A DNA stretch of 35,909 bases from assembly GCF_004117855.1 (NCBI RefSeq), contig NZ_QWBW01000044.1, positions 1 to 35,909 of the forward strand, read 5' to 3'. Source of the stretch: Modicisalibacter coralii (GTDB taxonomy: Bacteria > Pseudomonadota > Gammaproteobacteria > Pseudomonadales > Halomonadaceae). The notes below the pieces were generated by a model, which searched no databases, was not told where the DNA came from, and worked only from the letters and a program-made list of their open reading frames with translations. Shown here piece after piece: positions 9,497-20,543 of this stretch (positions are counted from its first letter, which is position 1; every line of letters begins with the position of its first letter). Both the position numbers and the translations under genes were made by a program.

Positions 9497-12400
9497 ATGA
9501 ACCCGATCCGAGTCACGCTGCGCTGGGTGTTGACGCTGCTGGCGATCCTGCTGGTGATCGCCGCGCTGGGCATGAGCGGCCTGCGCCTGGCGATGACCCA
9601 GCTCGACGCCGTGCGCGACCGGGTGGAAGCCGCCCTGGCCCGCCAGTTTTCCGCCAATCTGGACCTGCGCCGTTTCACCGGCGAGATGCAGCGCCTGGAT
9701 CCGCGCCTGAGCCTCGACGAGCTGCAGATCACGGTGCCGTCGGGCAAGTCGACGTTACCCCTGTTGTCGCTCGGCCACGCCGATCTGCGCCTCGATACGC
9801 TGGCCTCGCTGCGCGCCCGCCAGCCGGTCATCGGTCAGGCCCACGTCGCCGAGCTCACCCTGCACCTCTATCAGAACGCCCAGGGCGACTGGGCGTGGCC
9901 GGGGCGTGCCAAGGACCCCGCCTCGATGATGCAGGGCGGGTTCGACCTGAATCGGCTCGACGCCTGGGTGGGGCTGTTGCTGCAGCAGCGGGTGGCGGTG
10001 GACGACGTGCGCCTGGTCCTGCACGGCCTCGACGACAGCCTGACGCTGGTCGCCCCGCAGTTGCTGATCGCCGGCGGGGCGCAGCGGGCCCACATCGAAG
10101 GCCAGTGGTATGTCGAAGGCCAGCCCGAGCGCGTGCTCTCGGCGGTCCTCGAGGTGCTGCCGGGCTCGCGGGGGCTCGGCGACTTCAGTGCGGCGTTGCA
10201 GGCGAAGATGGATCTGTCGAGCCTCGACCGCCTCGGCCAGTTGCTCACCCGGCATCGGGCGGTGCGCCTCGACCGCATCGCGGGGGAGGCCGAGCTCTGG
10301 GCACGCTGGCGACACGCGAGGATCGCCGACGCCCGACTCGCGGTCACGGTACCGCAGCTCAGCCTCGGCGGGGACGGCGGCAGCGTCGAGCTGCACGATA
10401 TCGGCGCGCGGGCCCAGTGGCTGCGCAACGACGACGGCGAGGGCTGGCGTGCCTGGGTCAATGCGCTGTCGGTCAGCGATGCGACAGGGCCCTCGCCGCT
10501 GCCGTCGCGCCTGGAACTTGCCGGGCAGGGCAGTGACTGGTGGCTGCGCAGCGGGGCGTTCTCGCTGGACGCCCTGGCTGCCCTGGGCGAGCGCCTGCCG
10601 CTTCCCGAGGAGGTCGACCGGGCCCTGCAACGGACCAACCCCCGTGGCCAGGTGAGCGGCCTGCAGGTGGGGCAGCGGGACGGTGCCTGGCAGGCGCGCG
10701 TCGCCTTGCGCGGTGCCGCCCTCGACCCCTGGCAGGATGCGCCGGGTGGTGGGCCCGTCGACGCCTGGGTCGTCGCCGACGGTCAGCAAGGGCACGTCGA
10801 TTTCGTCGGCGGCGACGGGGTGTTCCTGCATTTTCCCGATATCTACGGGGATCCGCTGACACTCGATGCCGCCAGCGGCCGGGTCGACTGGTCGCTGGCC
10901 GAGCGGCAGCCGCTGGTGACCGGCAAGGATCTCCACGCGCAATGGCGCGGAGCGCCGGTCGACGGCAGCTTCGAACTGACAATCCCGGGTGACAACGCCG
11001 ACCGGCGACCGGGACGCTTCGTCCTCGACCTGGCGATGCGCGACGTCGACGCCCGCGACACGCCCCTGGCGCAGTGGTTGCCGATGAAGGCCTTCGATGA
11101 CCCGGACCTACGCGAATGGCTGTCCCGCGACATCACCGGCCTTGTTCCGCGCGGCACGCTGCATCTCGAGCAGACCCTCGACAAGGAGGCGATGAGCGAT
11201 GACGGCGGGGGCAGCGATGACGGCAGCGACGATCTGGGCAAGCGGACCCGACTCAAGCTGTCGCTCGACATCGAGCAGGGCAAGCTGCCCTACGAGGTGG
11301 GCTGGCCGCCCCTGGAGAACCTCAGCGGGCACCTCGACATGGTCGACGACACACTCGATGCGACGGTCGATCACGCCGAAACCCGCGGGCTGGTCACCGA
11401 GGGCGCCACGGTCGCGATGGCCGACGACCGGCTGAGCATCGAGGGGCCGGTGCGGGGCTCCACACAGGCGCTGCTGCAATTCCTGAGCGCGGCGCCCATC
11501 GACGGCTCCGACGCCTTTGCCGACTGGCGCAGCGAGGGGCGCGTCGCCGGCCGGCTGACCCTCGGCGTGACGCTGGACACCCCGGAAAACGTCGAAACGC
11601 CGGTGGACGTCGATGTCACGGCGAGCGTCGAGGCGCCGAGCCTGCGCCTGCCGCAATCCGATCTCGCCCTCTACGACGTCAACGGCGATCTGCGTTATCG
11701 GCACGATCCCCAGGCTGCCGAGAGCGATACCCTGACCGGCCAGCTCGGCGCCCGGGTCTTCGACGGGCCGTTGCTCGCCGACTTCGACGTCGGCGGCAAG
11801 GGCGTGACCTTCGAGGGGCGGGCGCTGGCCCGGGGGCTGCTCGAGTGGGGCGGTGTCGGCCAGCTCAGCGGCCTGCTCAGCGGTTACTTCCCCTATTCGG
11901 CCAACCTCGACCTCACCGGCGAATCGCCGCATCTGAGCCTCGACAGCGATCTCCAGGGACTGGGCATTCAGCTGCCGGCACCGTTCGGCAAGGCGCCGGC
12001 GGCTCGCGTGCCTTTCCATCTCGATGCCGCGACCGGCGCGCGCAGCGTGCAGGCCCGCCTGGCCGACCGGCTGCGCCTGCGCTGGCGCTCGCTGGGCCCC
12101 GATAGCGGTCAGGGCCAGGTGTGGCTCGAGCAGTGGCCGGATCCGTTGCCGGCCTGGCCGGGGTCGAGCGGCTGGCAGGTCGAGTGGCGGACGCCGCGCC
12201 TCGCCCTGGAGGCCTGGCAGACGGCGCTGGCCGGTGTCGCGCCTGGCGGCTCGTCGGGCAAGGGCGCGTCGGACAAGCCGGCCTCCGGCTCGTCGATGGC
12301 CGAGCTGCGCCGCGCCACCCTGACGACCCCCTGCCTGGCCTTCGATGACCGCTGCCTGGGCGATCTCGTCGCCAACGCCACGCGGCTGCCCGCCGACGGC

Positions 12401-13404
12401 TGGCAACTGGCGCTGGCGGGGGCGCTGGTCGAGGGCCGGGCCACGTACCGGCCACGCAGCCCTCGTCCGATCGACGTTCAGCTGCAAACGCTGCATCTCG
12501 ACGACCTGACCCCCGCAGCGACCGAGCCCCAGCTCGGCAGCGAGATCGCCACGACCAGCGAACCGCGGCCGGTGGCCTTGCCCGGAGGGTTGAACCAGTT
12601 ACCTGACGGGCATGTCAGAGTCGATACGATCACCCGCCACGGGCAGCGCCTGGGACCCTTCGAGGCCAGCTGGGAGGCGACGTCGGAGCGGTTGCGGGTC
12701 GCGCCGCTGTCGATGACGCTGGGCGAGATCACCGGCCAGGGCGAGGTGGTCTGGGAGGCGTCGGGCGCCGGTTCCAGCCTGACCCGCTCGCGGTTGACGA
12801 TCGAGGGCGGCGATCTGGGCAGCGCCCTCGAGCGTCTCGATCAGCCGGTGGCGGTGCGCTCGACGCGGACCCGTGTGCAGTCGCAGCTCGCCTGGCCGGG
12901 GGCGCCCTGGCAGTTCGCCCTGGAACGCTCGCGGGGCAGCATCCAGGCGAGGCTCGACGACGGGCGTTTCGTCACCCTGGATTCCCCCTCGGCGCGTCTG
13001 GTCGGCCTGCTCAACGTCGACAACCTGCTGCGGCGGCTGCGCCTGGATTTCTCCGACGTGACCGAGCAGGGCACGGCCTTCGACAGTGTCAAGGGCGATG
13101 CCACACTGTATGGTGGACGCCTGGAAACGCGCGGGCCGGTGGCGATCGATGGCGCCTCCACGCAGTTCAGCCTCGACGGCAGCGTCGACCTGATGGCCCG
13201 CGAGCTGGACCTCAAGCTGGGCGTCACCGTGCCGGTCAGCCAGAACCTGCCGCTGGCCGCGGTACTCGCCGGGGCCCCCTATGTCGGCGGCGCGCTGTTC
13301 CTGGCCGACAAGCTGTTCGGTGGCTGGCTCGACAAGGTCACGAGAATTTACTATCGCGTGCAGGGTCCCTGGACCTCGCCGCGCATCACTCTGGAAGACG
13401 CCGA

Positions 13405-13408
<4 letters not shown>
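9497..13408 (+). CDS. yhdP: AsmA-like/TamB-family envelope protein YhdP
   Basis: This 1303-residue protein is a bridge-like AsmA-superfamily member. In E. coli YhdP spans the periplasm and, with TamB and YdbH, carries phospholipid to the outer membrane. An N-terminal signal anchor is visible (about residues 10-32, [17 protein letters not shown]). Long beta-rich repeats follow, and the C-terminus is the typical [24 protein letters not shown] region ending in [12 protein letters not shown]. An acidic Gly/Ser/Asp-rich insert ([13 protein letters not shown], about residues 566-578) breaks the central part and looks like a flexible linker. Length is close to E. coli (1266). It overlaps tldD by ATGA. 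Confidence 0.93.
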
Positions 13409-14859
<1,451 letters not shown>

Positions 14860-14863
14860 ACTG

Positions 14864-14981
14864 GACGTGCCTGCGCGTCGCCCATCCGGCGTTGGAAATC
14901 GACTCGGCCTGCTCATTTACGGCCTGTAAACTCCGCGGCCTCGTCGATTTCCGCCTTGCCTGGGCGCCGCTCGGCGACGTC
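14864..14981. repeat. About 118-bp imperfect palindrome between tldD and darP
   Basis: Most of the 167-bp convergent gap is one large inverted repeat. Reading inward from each side, the arms share GACGT (14864-14868 and its complement near 14976-14980), then CGCCCA, then GGAAATCGAC (about 14894-14903, complement about 14943-14952), then GGCC, then TTTAC, closing on a GGCCT loop near 14921-14925. A small CTCTG-CGA-CAGAG hairpin follows at 14981-14993. It could terminate tldD and darP, or be a dispersed REP-like element. Confidence 0.6.
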
Positions 14982-15026
14982 TCTGCGACAGAGTGAGAGT
15001 GAAAAGACCGGGGACGCTGGGTGAGC

Positions 15027-15542
15027 CTACATCCCAGCCGTCTCGCGAATCAGCTTGAAGAGCTTGCGGGCGCTGGTCGGCGGCTTGTCGCGCTGACGCT
15101 CGCTGCGGGCGTTGCGGATCAACTGGCGCAGCGCCTGGCGGTCGACGTCGGGATACTCGGCGATGAACGCCTCGAGGTCGTCGCTGTCGCCCTCGATCAA
15201 CTGGTCGCGCCAGCGTTCCAGACGGTGGAAGGCGTGATCGCGGCGCAGCGCTTCCCGGTCGATGGCGTCGAAGGTGGCCTGGATGCCGTCGAGGTCCTCG
15301 CGGCGCATCAGCTTGCCGACGTACTGCATGTGGCGGCGGCGACCTTCGTGAGAGCGGATGCGGGCGGTCTCCTCGACCGCGGCGAGCATGTCCTCGGACA
15401 GCGGCAGGCGGTCGCGCTGGCCCTCCGGCAGGGCGATGATCCGTTCGCCGAGTTCCTGCAGCGCCTGCATCTCGCGCTTGCGCTGGGACTTGCTCGGCCG
15501 TTGCGGTGAGTCGTCGGGCGACTCGATCGAATCGAAAGACAT
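15027..15542 (-). CDS. darP: Dual-action ribosomal maturation protein DarP (YjgA)
   Basis: The 171-residue product belongs to the YjgA/DUF615 family. DarP binds late 50S precursors and promotes maturation of the peptidyl transferase centre. Visible are the basic KSQRKREMQALQELGE N-terminal segment (about 17-32), LPLSEDM near 46, the RRRHMQYVGKLMR motif near 67-79, and the basic C-terminal tail. The frame extends upstream to 15587, but a good -10 element lies at 15574-15579, inside that extension, so the MSFDSIESPD start at 15542 is preferred. The gene is divergent from pmbA and convergent with tldD. Confidence 0.92.
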   Translation of the reverse strand: MSFDSIESPDDSPQRPSKSQRKREMQALQELGERIIALPEGQRDRLPLSEDMLAAVEETARIRSHEGRRRHMQYVGKLMRREDLDGIQATFDAIDREALRRDHAFHRLERWRDQLIEGDSDDLEAFIAEYPDVDRQALRQLIRNARSERQRDKPPTSARKLFKLIRETAGM

Positions 15543-15573
15543 GCCATTTCCATCAGCATTGAAAGGTTGGCGC

Positions 15574-15579
15574 AGTATA
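15574..15579 (-). promoter_or_regulatory. Extended -10 promoter element for darP (overlapping pmbA control region)
   Basis: On the minus strand TGGTATACT forms an extended -10 (TATACT, 15574-15579), placing the start of transcription about 25 bases before the darP ATG. No good -35 is present. The same bases contain the symmetric GTATAC, so the 66-bp darP-pmbA gap may serve both directions. Confidence 0.4.
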
Positions 15580-15608
15580 CCAGCCAACCCGGTAACAAGG
15601 AGATCAGG

Positions 15609-16949
15609 ATGACTCAGGCCTTCGATGCCGCAGCGCAGCAGACGCTGCTGGAGTCTCGCGTGGCCGACGCCCTCGACCAGGCCCGGCAGGCGGGCGCCGA
15701 CGCCTGCGAGGTGGGCGCCAGCGTCGATCAGGGCGTCGAGATCAGCGTGCGGTTGGGCGATGTCGAGTCCGTGGAGCTGTCACGCGACCAGGGGTTCGCC
15801 GTCACCGTCTATCTGGGGCAGCGCAAGGGCAGCGCCTCGTCGTCCGACGCCTCCGAGGAGTCGATCCGCGCGGCGGTCGAGAAGGCGATGGCCATCGCCC
15901 GGCATACCGGCGAGGACCCGGCATCGGGGCTGGCCGATGCCGAGCTGATGGCCCGCGAGTTGCCGGATCTCGAGGTCCACCACCCCTGGAATCTGTCCAC
16001 CGAGGAGGCGATCGAGCTGGCGCTGGCCTGCGAGAGCGCGGGGCGTGACGTCGAGGGGATCGAGAACTCCGAGGGGGCGAGCTTCTCCAGCGGTGAGGGC
16101 GTGCGGGTCTACGGCAACAGCCATGGCTTCCTGGGCAGCCAGCGTGGCAGCCGCCATTCGCTGTCCTGCGTGCTGATCGCCCGCGACGCGCGCGGCATGC
16201 AGCGCGACTACGACTACACCAGCGAGCGCGACCCGGCGCGCCTGGCATCGCCCGAGACGGTCGGCCGGCGTGCCGCCGAACGCACCCTGCGCCGGCTGGG
16301 GGCCGGTCGCCCGCGTACCGGGCGGTTGCCGGTACTGTTCGCGCCCGAGGTCGCCGGGGGCCTGATCGGGCACTTCCTCAACGCCATTGCCGGTGGCGCG
16401 CTGTACCGCGATGCGTCCTTCCTGTGCGACAGCCTGGGCGAGCCGCTGTTTCCCGAGTGGTTCACGCTGGTGGAGCGTCCCCGCGAAGTGGGCGGCATGG
16501 CGAGCAGCGCCTTCGACAACGACGGGGTCTATACCCGCGACAACGTCTTCGTCGATCGCGGCAAGGTGGCCAGCTACATGCTCTCGGCCTACAGCGCGCG
16601 GCGGCTGGGCATGACCACCACCGGCAACGCCGGCGGGGCGCGCAACATTCGTCTCGAGGCGCCGCTGACCGCCCATGACGACCTGCTCGCCCGGATGGGC
16701 ACCGGCGTGCTGGTCACCGAGCTGATGGGGCAGGGCGTCAATGGCGTCACCGGCGATTATTCACGCGGCGCGGCGGGGTTCTGGGTCGAGAACGGGCGTA
16801 TCCAGCACCCGGTGGAGGAGTTCACCATCGCCGGCAATCTGCGCGACATGTTCGCCAGCCTGCAGGGATTGGGCGACGACATCGATACCCGCGGCAGCGT
16901 GCATACCGGGAGCTGGTTGATCGGCGAGATGACCGTCGCCGGCGACTGA
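15609..16949 (+). CDS. pmbA: TldD-partner metalloprotease subunit PmbA (TldE)
   Basis: PmbA/TldE (446 residues) is the non-catalytic partner of TldD in the heterodimeric zinc protease; it lacks the HExxxH motif, as expected. Family features include the SVDQGVEISVRLGDVESVE region near 36-55, SRDQGFAVTVYLGQRKGSAS, and TGNAGGARNIRLE near 338-350. A strong AAGGAG (15597-15602) precedes ATG 15609, which fixes the start. It stands alone as a short unit between darP and mgtE. Confidence 0.95.
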   Translation: MTQAFDAAAQQTLLESRVADALDQARQAGADACEVGASVDQGVEISVRLGDVESVELSRDQGFAVTVYLGQRKGSASSSDASEESIRAAVEKAMAIARHTGEDPASGLADAELMARELPDLEVHHPWNLSTEEAIELALACESAGRDVEGIENSEGASFSSGEGVRVYGNSHGFLGSQRGSRHSLSCVLIARDARGMQRDYDYTSERDPARLASPETVGRRAAERTLRRLGAGRPRTGRLPVLFAPEVAGGLIGHFLNAIAGGALYRDASFLCDSLGEPLFPEWFTLVERPREVGGMASSAFDNDGVYTRDNVFVDRGKVASYMLSAYSARRLGMTTTGNAGGARNIRLEAPLTAHDDLLARMGTGVLVTELMGQGVNGVTGDYSRGAAGFWVENGRIQHPVEEFTIAGNLRDMFASLQGLGDDIDTRGSVHTGSWLIGEMTVAGD

Positions 16950-16957
16950 ACCGCCGG

Positions 16958-17000
16958 GCCACGGCCACGGGCGTCATGCTGATGGCTCGTGGCTTGTGGC
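16958..17000. terminator. Convergent hairpin between pmbA and mgtE
   Basis: GCCACGGCCACG (16958-16969) pairs with CGTGGCTTGTGGC (16988-17000) across an 18-base loop with one bulge. It fills the 51-bp gap between the converging genes and abuts the mgtE stop. No T-run; a bidirectional terminator role is inferred. Confidence 0.45.
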
Positions 17001-18356
17001 TCAGAGATAGAACAGCGTCGCCAGCCCTAGAAAGGCCATGAAGCCGACCACATCGGTGACGGTGGTGAGGATCACATTGCCGGAGAGTGCCGGATCGATG
17101 TTGAGTTTCTTCAGCACCACCGGCAGCAGGGTGCCGATCAGCGCGGCGATCAGCAGGTTGATGACGATCGCCGCGGCGATGATGCCGCCCAGCGCCAGGT
17201 CGTCGAACCAGACCACGGCGACGGCGGCGATCACCAGGGCCCAGAGCAGGCCGTTGAGCACGGCGACCACCAGTTCGCGATTCAGCAGCCACTTGACGTT
17301 GCCGCCGGAGACGTGGCCCAGGGCGATGCCGCGGATCAGCACGGTGAGTGTCTGGGAGCCCGCGATGCCGCCCATGCTGGCGACGATCGGCATCAACACG
17401 GCCAGCGCCGTGACGCGCTGGATGGTGTCCTCGAACAGGCCGATCACCGCCGCCGCCATGAAGGCGGTGATCAGGTTCACCCCCAGCCATACCGCGCGCC
17501 GCCGGCTGGTCCGCCAGGCGGGGGCGAAGGTGTCTTCCTCCTCGTCGAGGCCGGCCATGCTCATCACCTGATGCTCGGCGTTCTCGCGGATCACGTCGAC
17601 CACGTCGTCGATGGTGATCCGCCCCAGCAGGTGCTGGTCGCCACCGACCACCGGCGCGGAGACCAGGTCGAACTTCTCGAACAGCTTGGCGACCTCGGCA
17701 TCGGGCGTCATCGCCGGGATGCTCACCATGTCGGTGTCCATCACCTCGCGGACCAGCATCGCGGTATCCGATACCAGCAGGCGGTTGATCGGCAGGCTGC
17801 CGATCAGCTTGTCGCTGCGGGTCACCACCAGCAGGGTGTCGGTGGTGTCGGGGAGGCGCTCGTGACGACGCAGGTAGCGCAGCACCACGTCGAGGGTGAT
17901 GTCGGGACGAATGGTCACCGCATCGGTGTTCATCAGCCCGCCGGCGGTATCCTCGGGGTAGGAGAGCACCGTCTCCAGGCGCTGGCGTTCCTGGGCCTCC
18001 ATCGAGGCGAGCACTTCCAGGGTGACGGTGTTGGGCAGGCGTTGCAGCAGATCGGCGAGGTCGTCGACGTCGAGCCCCTCGGTCGCCGAGACCAGCTGCT
18101 GGGCGTCCATGCGATTGAGGAAGACGGTCTGGATGTCCTCGTTGAGGTACTGGAGGACGTCGCCCTGCAGTTCGGGCTCGACCAGCTCCCAGAGGACCTC
18201 GCGCTCCCGCGGCGGCGTGGATTCCAGCAGATGGGCGACGTCGACCGGAGCCAGGCCGCGATTGAGCATGCGCCGTGCCTGATCGAGCGCACCGCTTTCC
18301 AGTGCCTCGTTGAGACGTTCCAGACGGGGCTGCAGCCTTTCGGGATTCTTGCTCAT
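17001..18356 (-). CDS. mgtE: Magnesium transporter MgtE
   Basis: MgtE (451 residues) is a homodimeric, Mg2+-gated inner-membrane channel. The layout is complete: an N-terminal superhelical MgtE_N domain (about 1-130), two CBS domains (about 135-255) that sense cytosolic Mg2+, a plug helix, then a C-terminal domain of five membrane helices (about 285-451), including GGIAGSQTLTVLIRGIALG, the family pore signature. The frame runs upstream to 18398, but MSKNPERLQ at 18356 has a GAGG ahead and lies downstream of a TGCTAGAAT element. It is the last gene on this strand after npr. Confidence 0.94.
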   Translation of the reverse strand: MSKNPERLQPRLERLNEALESGALDQARRMLNRGLAPVDVAHLLESTPPREREVLWELVEPELQGDVLQYLNEDIQTVFLNRMDAQQLVSATEGLDVDDLADLLQRLPNTVTLEVLASMEAQERQRLETVLSYPEDTAGGLMNTDAVTIRPDITLDVVLRYLRRHERLPDTTDTLLVVTRSDKLIGSLPINRLLVSDTAMLVREVMDTDMVSIPAMTPDAEVAKLFEKFDLVSAPVVGGDQHLLGRITIDDVVDVIRENAEHQVMSMAGLDEEEDTFAPAWRTSRRRAVWLGVNLITAFMAAAVIGLFEDTIQRVTALAVLMPIVASMGGIAGSQTLTVLIRGIALGHVSGGNVKWLLNRELVVAVLNGLLWALVIAAVAVVWFDDLALGGIIAAAIVINLLIAALIGTLLPVVLKKLNIDPALSGNVILTTVTDVVGFMAFLGLATLFYL

Positions 18357-18396
18357 GGCGCTCGGCGTCCTCGATCGTCCTGGCGGGTGGGGCGCC

Positions 18397-18402
18397 ATTC
18401 TA
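18397..18402 (-). promoter_or_regulatory. Possible extended -10 promoter for mgtE
   Basis: TGCTAGAAT on the minus strand is an extended -10 (TAGAAT 18397-18402) about 41 bases before the mgtE ATG. There is no clear -35. It would give mgtE its own transcription apart from the npr operon. I see no Mg2+ riboswitch-like leader in the 94-bp gap. Confidence 0.35.
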
Positions 18403-18450
18403 GCATCGCCGACTGACAGCGGCGCGCTTGCCGGGCGTTCCGGCGGCGGG

Positions 18451-18720
18451 TCAATGTTCCTCGTCGAAACGCGCCGCGAAGAGCGCCTCGAGGGCCTCCA
18501 GGGCGTCCTCGGCCTGGGGGCCTTCGGCCTCGACGGTCAGTCGAGTGCCGCAGGGCGCGGCGAGCATCAAGAGCGACATGATGTTGGCGGCGTCGGCGCT
18601 GCGTCCCTGGTGGGCCACGCTGACCCTGGCGTCGTACCCCTGGCAACACTGGACGAGCTTGGTGGCGGCCCGGGCATGCAGGCCGCGCTTGTTGATCAGG
18701 GTGAGTTCACGCTGGGGCAC
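18451..18720 (-). CDS. npr: Nitrogen-PTS phosphocarrier NPr (HPr-like)
   Basis: NPr/PtsO (89 residues) carries phosphate from PtsP (EI-Ntr) to PtsN in the nitrogen-related phosphotransferase system. The active-site histidine is His15 in NKRGLHARAATKLVQ, and the NIMSLLMLAA segment (47-56) is the second conserved HPr block. The start codon lies inside the end of rapZ (14-base overlap), so translation is probably coupled. Distinguished from sugar-PTS HPr by its place in the rpoN-hpf-ptsN-rapZ cluster. Confidence 0.93.
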   Translation of the reverse strand: MPQRELTLINKRGLHARAATKLVQCCQGYDARVSVAHQGRSADAANIMSLLMLAAPCGTRLTVEAEGPQAEDALEALEALFAARFDEEH

Positions 18721-19597
18721 GGGCCTCTCCCACTGCCGTCTGGATCCCCAGTTCGCGATGGCGGATGCGAACCTGGAAACGCTCGGTGAAGTGGCGGGCG
18801 AGACGCTCCACCATATACACCGAGCGGTGCTGACCGCCGGTACAGCCGATGGCCACCGTCAGGTAACTGCGGTTGCTGGCGCGGTAGGCGGGCAGCCAGC
18901 GTTCCAGCCAGCCGCGGATGTCGTCGACCATGGCGGTGACATCGGGGTAGCTCTCGAGGAATTCGACGACCTCGCGGTCGCGGCCGCTGAACGGCCTCAG
19001 GCGCGGGTCCCAGAAGGGGTTGGGCAGGCAGCGTGCGTCGAAAACCGTGTCGGCGTCGAGGGGCACGCCGCGCTTGAAGCCGAAGGATTCGAAGGTCAGG
19101 GTGAGCCGGTCGCTGCGGTGATGGGCGACCTGTTCGGCGATACGCCCGCGCAGTTCGTGAACCGAGAGTTGCGAGGTGTCGATCACCAGATCGGCGAGAT
19201 CGCGAATCCGCGACAGGGCGTCCTCCTCGGATTCGATCGCCTCGGCGAGCGTCATCTCGCTGTCGCGGGTCAGCGGGTGGCGGCGGCGAGTCGCCGAATA
19301 GCGCTCGAGGAGGATCTTGTCCTCGGCGGTGAGGTAGACCACCTGACAGTCGATACCGCGGCTGCGTACCGTGTCGAGCTGGTCGGGAAAACGCGCGAGG
19401 GCGACGGGCAGATTGCGGGCGTCGATGCTCACGGCGATGCTCGAGCGGTCGGTGTCGTCCTGCTGGAGCTCGTCGATCAGGGCGTCGAGGAGCATGGCCG
19501 GCAGGTTGTCGATGGCGTAGAAGCCGAGGTCTTCCAGGGCCTGCAGGGCGATCGACTTGCCCGACCCGGAACGACCGCTGATGATCACGAGCTGCAT
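18707..19597 (-). CDS. rapZ: RNase adapter protein / P-loop nucleotide-binding protein RapZ
   Basis: RapZ (296 residues, YvcJ/YhbJ family) binds nucleotides and, in enterobacteria, delivers the GlmZ sRNA to RNase E to tune glucosamine-6-phosphate synthesis. The N-terminal P-loop GRSGSGKS is at residues 8-15. The C-terminal domain has the conserved GCTGGQHRSVYMVERLA segment. The frame is open up to 19663, but MQLVIISGRSG at 19597, with GGGAGA upstream, matches the family start. It sits between ptsN and npr, as in E. coli and Pseudomonas. Whether a GlmZ-like RNA exists here cannot be seen from this window. Confidence 0.95.
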   Translation of the reverse strand: MQLVIISGRSGSGKSIALQALEDLGFYAIDNLPAMLLDALIDELQQDDTDRSSIAVSIDARNLPVALARFPDQLDTVRSRGIDCQVVYLTAEDKILLERYSATRRRHPLTRDSEMTLAEAIESEEDALSRIRDLADLVIDTSQLSVHELRGRIAEQVAHHRSDRLTLTFESFGFKRGVPLDADTVFDARCLPNPFWDPRLRPFSGRDREVVEFLESYPDVTAMVDDIRGWLERWLPAYRASNRSYLTVAIGCTGGQHRSVYMVERLARHFTERFQVRIRHRELGIQTAVGEARAPA

Positions 19598-19696
19598 CGA
19601 GCGGCTCTCCCTGGTGGCGATGAGTAAGGCGGGGCGACGCGGCGCCCCTGGGAATGTTGACACGTTTCGCGCGTGGCGCGAAGCGGTGTCCGGCCG

Positions 19697-20191
19697 TCAG
19701 GGAGCCTGTCGCGCACTGGCCGACGGGTCGCCCTGGTGGCGGATCGCGTCGAGCAGGATGTCGTAGAGGTCGCGCTGGCTCTCGCTGTGGCGCAGACGAC
19801 TGCGCGTGTCGGCATCGTTCATGATGCCGGCGACCTGGCCGAGCAGCGCCAGGTGCGTGTCATCCGCTTCCTCGGGAACCAGCAAGACGAAGATCAGATC
19901 GACCGGCTCGCCGTCGACCGCATCGAAGTCGATGGGCTCCTGGAGCTTTAGAAAGCCGGCGATCGGGGCCTTGCAGTGCGGATTGCGCGCATGCGGAATG
20001 GCGACACCGTTGCCGATGCCGGTACTGCCCAGGCGTTCCCGTCCGATCAGCCGGCTGAAGACTTCCTGGCTGTCGAGGCTGGGCGTGTTCTGCGCGATGA
20101 AAGTACTGAAGAACTCCAGTACGCGTTTCTTGCTCCCCCCGGGCACCGCGAACAGGGTGCGCTCGGGGGGAAGGATGGCTTCCAGTGTCAT
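19697..20191 (-). CDS. ptsN: Nitrogen regulatory EIIA protein PtsN
   Basis: PtsN (164 residues) is the terminal phospho-acceptor of the nitrogen PTS; in E. coli its unphosphorylated form affects potassium transport and other targets. The phosphorylated histidine is His67 in NGVAIPHAR, within an EIIA type-2 domain. The frame extends upstream as a shadow of hpf, but MTLEAILPPERTLF at 20191 is the family start. A short 10-bp gap separates it from hpf. Confidence 0.95.
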   Translation of the reverse strand: MTLEAILPPERTLFAVPGGSKKRVLEFFSTFIAQNTPSLDSQEVFSRLIGRERLGSTGIGNGVAIPHARNPHCKAPIAGFLKLQEPIDFDAVDGEPVDLIFVLLVPEEADDTHLALLGQVAGIMNDADTRSRLRHSESQRDLYDILLDAIRHQGDPSASARQAP

Positions 20192-20201
20192 GATGGAGGG
20201 G

Positions 20202-20510
20202 TCAGCGGGCGCCGGCGCCTTGCGCGCGGGCCTGGGCCTTCTCCTTGTGCTTGACGAGCTGGCGGTCGAGCTTGTCGGCCAGCGCGTCGATGGCGGCGTA
20301 CATGTCCGCATTCTCGGCTTCGGCGTGCAGATCGGCACCGGCGGCGTGCAGGGTACAGGCGGCCTGTTGACGCTCCTTCTCGATCGACAGCGTCACCTGG
20401 GCCGTGGTGATGTTGTCGTAATGGCGTTCCAGCCGCATGAGTTTCTCGTTGACGTAGTCACGCAGAGCATCCGTCAGTTCGACGTGATGGCCGGTGATGT
20501 TGGCTTGCAT
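20202..20510 (-). CDS. hpf: Ribosome hibernation promoting factor
   Basis: HPF (102 residues, short form of the S30AE/YfiA family) binds the 30S decoding region and promotes 100S ribosome dimers in stationary phase. The opening MQANITGHHVELTDALRDYV and the central HYDNITTAQVTLSIEKE are typical, as is DMYAAIDALADKLDRQL near the end. A CAGGAG site 7 bases upstream of the ATG fixes the start at 20510. It follows rpoN with a 171-bp gap that holds its own promoter. Confidence 0.95.
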   Translation of the reverse strand: MQANITGHHVELTDALRDYVNEKLMRLERHYDNITTAQVTLSIEKERQQAACTLHAAGADLHAEAENADMYAAIDALADKLDRQLVKHKEKAQARAQGAGAR

Positions 20511-20543
20511 GGGCACGCTCCTGTTACCGCGGGTGGTGGCTCG

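Noticed and set aside
7723-9831. 702-codon minus-strand open frame opposite rng and flanks
   Set aside because: It spans three real genes on the other strand (maf, rng, yhdP) and shows no domain; a shadow of codon bias.
18357-18450. Mg2+ riboswitch in front of mgtE
   Set aside because: The 94-bp gap is too short and shows none of the expected stacked helices; only a -10-like element was visible.
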